Source: Antedon mediterranea
Taxonomy: Eukaryota > Echinodermata > Crinoidea > Comatulida > Antedonidae
Length of the DNA stretch: 64,000 nucleotides
Direction of reading: 5' to 3'
Assembly: GCF_964355755.1 (NCBI RefSeq)
Contig: NC_092675.1
Coordinates: forward strand, 30,528,912-30,592,911
Numbering within the stretch: the stretch's first letter is position 1; every line of letters starts with the position of its first letter. This document shows positions 60,383 to 64,000 of this stretch, piece after piece. The notes below the pieces were generated by a model. That model was not told the DNA's origin and ran no database searches. It worked only from the letters and a program-made list of their open reading frames with translations. Both the position numbers and the translations under genes were made by a program.

Positions 60383-61421
60383 CTTTATTAATTTTTGTGA
60401 TTGACATACTTGCGTTTTATCTCTGAGAGAACTCGGATATTTGTCACAGTCAAAACAGCAGCATGCCTAATCTACCTAAGCATATATACTGTACAAGATT
60501 AGCTTCTGACAGGGAAGCCAGCAAGTAATATGCCTAAATGTACCTAAGCCTATACACAATCTGGTTTAATAGAAAACATGGCATCATTTTCTGACAGGAG
60601 AGAGAGGCCTAATATATAAATTTAACAGAATATAATACCTGAAACATGCATAAAATGCCATATTCTGACCTTTGTTCCAATTTAATTAATGTTTTTATGT
60701 ACGTTAAGTATGCATACAATTTTATTACATTCTTGACACAATGAAAATATATAATACATGTTATATTTCGTTTAAAAATTTCAACAATATGACATCAAGA
60801 ATATTATATCAGGGCTTGATATTTCACTTGTCTGGCATACAAAGTTGTATAAAATTGTTCTTATAAGACTGGGGCGACTAGTAGGCTTAGGACAAAATTA
60901 CCTTAGCAATTAATAAAGAATCTATTTGGTCAGCATAGCATAGAAAGGATAAATCCTAAACAAGGCATGTATTTTAATGCTTGGTATATACATGGACCTA
61001 GGTCCACAGTATATATACTACTCTAGGAACAGTGGGCTAAAATACACAATATCATGTAGTATAAATATCCAGTTAGGTTAGGTACACTCAAGGATTCAAT
61101 GTTATCTTAAGTAAACGTTATATACAAATATTGGTGGGCCTCTTAAAGTTACTAACTACAATCATTTGGATAGCTTTCACTAAATTAAACTTACATGAAG
61201 TTTATAAATAAAGAAAAATAAATATATTTGGCACTTTGTATTATGATATTTAATACTCAAGTTTTCAAGGAGAAATGCAATTATTCAAGTTAGTTTTAAT
61301 CTGTGATTTGCATACATGTGTACATAATAAGTTGGACCACTTGTATGACACATTTTATACGGTTTTTGTATAAGAACATACAGTGTACCGTTATGCAATG
61401 AACACTCTTCCCTGATTTATA

Positions 61422-61573
61422 TTAATCAATAGCGGTTTTTGTAAGGAGGTTCTTCAATTCTGATTGGTCGGTTCTTGCTGCTGCTGTTGCTGTTGACGGT
61501 GGGTCATCACACCCTGGGGTCGTGGCTGTAGATTCCAACTGGAACTCCACATGACTTCCTTCACTGCTGTCAT
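61422..61573 (-). CDS. Probable last coding exon of a gene lying beyond the window
   Basis: A TTTCATTACAG acceptor (after 61574) opens a phase-1 exon of 50 codons ending in TAA at 61424-61422. The peptide runs through DSSEGSHVEFQLE, an Ala/Thr/Pro-rich stretch (TATAAA, with a CAG-type trinucleotide run underneath), then ELKNLLTKTAID. The LKNLL is an LxxLL form, seen in nuclear-receptor coactivators but also by chance. Codon content is distinctly richer in GC than the flanks, which supports coding. I do not recognise the gene. Upstream exons must lie past 64000, because none is visible in 61574-63340. Confidence 0.45.
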
Positions 61574-63341
61574 CTGTAATGAAACCAATGTGAAAGATTG
61601 AATAATCAATAGTAACTCTCTGTCCACACGATAAGACTTAGATAATTTTATTTATACTTTCAAGTGTTTATAGTCACTCTCTGTTCACATGATGAGATTC
61701 ATGTTCAATATTATGCACTTTAATTATTTATCAAAACTAATGGAAAAGAAGGAGTTTGTTGGTTCTTCATTTAGTGCTACATAAAAACACGATCACAACT
61801 ATTAATTCTTTTAAAACAACAAACAATACTGCTATGATGTTGATTATAGATCATGCATGTTTTAATTTGGTGATTAAACTCCCACTCACTCACAACTTGA
61901 AATACATCATTCAGGTTGTCATCGCTCAATGACTGTTAAAAACATTAATGTCTTAATTTGATACAGAATTCAATTCAAGTATGATAATTGATTATTATTT
62001 TATATTCTTCTCATTGGATCATAACAATGCAACCCACTTAGGAAATTTGCAATATATATGGCAAGGCGACAGAAATATTGAATGATTTTCAATTTCAAGC
62101 CTTGAGGAAAATGGACTGCTAAAATATAAATTAAAAACCGAAGAGTAAAGTCCAATTATTTGATGACCTTTGACAGTTGTCATTGGCGACTGTTTGATAT
62201 ATTTATTGCAATAATGTATAAAAATTGAAACATTTTTTAACAAAAACAAAAAAAGAAATTTAAACAGTAAATGTTAGGATACACTTTTATCAAGCTCATT
62301 TTGAGTGTTTATGTTATTTTTACTTTTAATCTCTTTATCAACATTATTTTATAATTTCTATATTGTAACGATGTTGAATAAAATATATTTGAATTGATTG
62401 AGTATGTTGACATTGCGTAATGTTATAATCTCATTCTGCACAATATATTTTACAAATGTTGTTGATAGAGTAGGTCATTTTATTACTGTAATATAATAAA
62501 AAATTGGGAGTTAGGCCCTTAGGCGACTTAAAAGAACACATAACACTAAACTTGGCGCATTTTACTAAATTAAATAAACTGGGACCGACATTATTTTTAT
62601 CCTAGTAAATGATGATGTCATTGAAAACATTTAAAATTTACAGTAGAAAGACAGATGTATATCTTGCATGTTGTTCTCACGAAAAGATAAATAAAGCTGT
62701 ATGGATTGACCTCGGAGGAGATAATGCAGTTCTTCAATTAGAATAGAAAGGAGTCATCATCAACCAACAATCATGTTGTTTGTTATTTTAGATGCAAATT
62801 TCAGAACATACAGCTAACATGACTAATTTATATTGATGTAACTATTTTTTGTTGCTACTCTCAATTTAATTTATTGTAGAGTTTCAAAATTGTAAAAGAA
62901 GTTTAACAATTATAATACGAAAGTATAAAGAAACATGAGATATTAAAAGTATTTATAGCAATAATCTGATGAAGCTGAAGCTATAGGGTAGTATTGCTTG
63001 CCACATCAAATTATCTAAAACAATGTTTGATGCAAAGGAATCATGTGAAACTATCATACTGCATTTACTGCAGTAAGTACATTTTACAATAAACATTTTC
63101 AATTGTTTGAATGTCAAAGAAGCCAAACAAAGTGAAGTTACATGGTCCAAATAATATTTTTTTAAATAATAGAATATGAAATATATTATTTTGTGTACAA
63201 AAAGACAATAGGAGTGTCATAATAAAAGGCAGTCAAATTACATAGTTGACCTAAATGAACTATAATCAATTGATGTGTAACCAGGAAAATGAAAATCAAT
63301 TGTAAACTTTTGTAAAAACAAAAGTAAATTAATAAATTAAC
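61574..63341. other. Probable intron upstream of the last exon at 61422-61573
   Basis: 1.8 kb of AT-rich sequence with no convincing exon on either strand. Confidence 0.4.
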
Positions 63342-64000
63342 GACTGTGATGTTTAATATCCATCATGCTGCATCATGTATCAAGTGACTGTGATGTTTAA
63401 TATCCATCATGCTGCATCATGTATCAAGTGTCTGTGATGTTTAATATCCATCATGCTGCATCATGTATCAAGTGTCTGTGATGTTTAATATCCATCATGC
63501 TGCATCATGTATCAAGTGTCTGTGATGTTTAATATCCATCATGCTGCATCATGTATCAAGTGTCTGTGATGTTTAATATCCATCATGCTGCATCATGTAT
63601 CAAGTGTCTGTGATGTTTAATATCCACCATGCTGCATCATGTATCAAGTGACTGTGATGTTTAATATCCATCATGCTGCATCATGTATCAAGTGTCTGTG
63701 ATGTTTAATATCCATCATGCTGCATCATGTATCAAGTGTCTGTGATGTTTAATATCCATCATGCTGCATCATGTATCAAGTGTCTGTGATGTTTAATATC
63801 CATCATGCTGCATCATGTATCAAGTGTCTGTGATGTTTAATATCCATCATGCTGCATCATGTATCAAGTGTCTGTGATGTTTAATATCCATCATGCTGCA
63901 TCATGTATCAAGTGTCTGTGATGTTTAATATCCATCATGCTGCATCATGTATCAAGTGTCTGTGATGTTTAATATCCATCATGCTGCATCATGTATCAAG
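63342..64000. repeat. 44-bp satellite, 15 units, continuing past the window
   Basis: The unit is GTCTGTGATGTTTAATATCC + ATCATGCTGCATCATGTATC + AAGT. Most copies are identical. Some start GAC in place of GTC, and one has CCACCATG. The array is cut by the window end. Confidence 0.96.

Larger units (their letters stand above)
55741..61421. other. Large gene-free stretch with 3' UTR material
   Basis: 5.7 kb, AT-rich, no ORF above ~70 codons. The left part should include the sialyltransferase 3' UTR and the right part the 3' UTR of the gene ending at 61422. It holds a G-rich hairpin (56558-56595), a MITE-associated repeat (58440-58520), a MITE family A fragment (60310-60380) and a GATT microsatellite (59494-59517). 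Confidence 0.5.

Overview
The window is eukaryotic nuclear DNA. Every multi-exon gene reads through GT-AG introns with conserved phases. Base composition is AT-rich, TAGGCCTA-type words are scattered throughout, and several minisatellites, MITE-like elements and tRNA-derived SINE fragments are present. Protein similarity points to a marine invertebrate. An invertebrate deuterostome such as an echinoderm is my best guess, but the sequence alone does not prove it.

Layout. (1) 1-16.7 kb, minus strand: two tandem paralogues of a large multidomain gene. The upstream copy (16689 to 8830) is complete in 15 exons (1213 codons plus stop). It encodes ARM-like repeats, a variable linker, a Neuralized homology repeat (NHR) domain and a Mab-21/cGAS-like nucleotidyltransferase with its acidic catalytic residues intact. 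The downstream copy (7520 to beyond base 1) has the same ARM-linker-NHR architecture but then runs into at least two fibronectin type III (FN3) exons, and its 3' end lies outside the window. (2) 18.9-22.7 kb, plus: ribonucleotide reductase small subunit R2. (3) 24.8-25.4 kb, plus: an atypical Ras-family GTPase with a single coding exon and no CAAX box. (4) 26.0-28.2 kb: two satellite arrays. (5) 29.7-30.6 kb, plus: a coiled-coil protein with a CHORD-like Cys/His C-terminus. (6) 33.2-34.5 kb: a nearly perfect 40-bp satellite that reaches the stop codon of the next gene. (7) 34.5-46.6 kb, minus: a complete UBE3C-type HECT ubiquitin ligase in 22 coding exons. (8) 49.5-55.5 kb, plus: an ST6GalNAc-type sialyltransferase with five coding exons. 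(9) 61.4 kb, minus: a probable last coding exon of a gene that starts beyond the window. (10) 63.3-64 kb: a 44-bp satellite running off the end.

Most of these genes are ordinary single-copy housekeeping or glycosylation genes and are not functionally linked. The unusual part is the tandem ARM-NHR-cGLR family at 1-17 kb. It joins a cyclic-nucleotide-synthase-like sensor domain to a domain known from Neuralized-type ubiquitin ligases. It shows a mosaic of near-identical and strongly diverged exons, and one copy has two independent tandem duplications of splice donors. This is what I would expect of a rapidly evolving innate-immune receptor family, but no function has been shown. A second theme is tandem repeats placed directly after stop codons (R2, UBE3C, ST6GalNAc-like).
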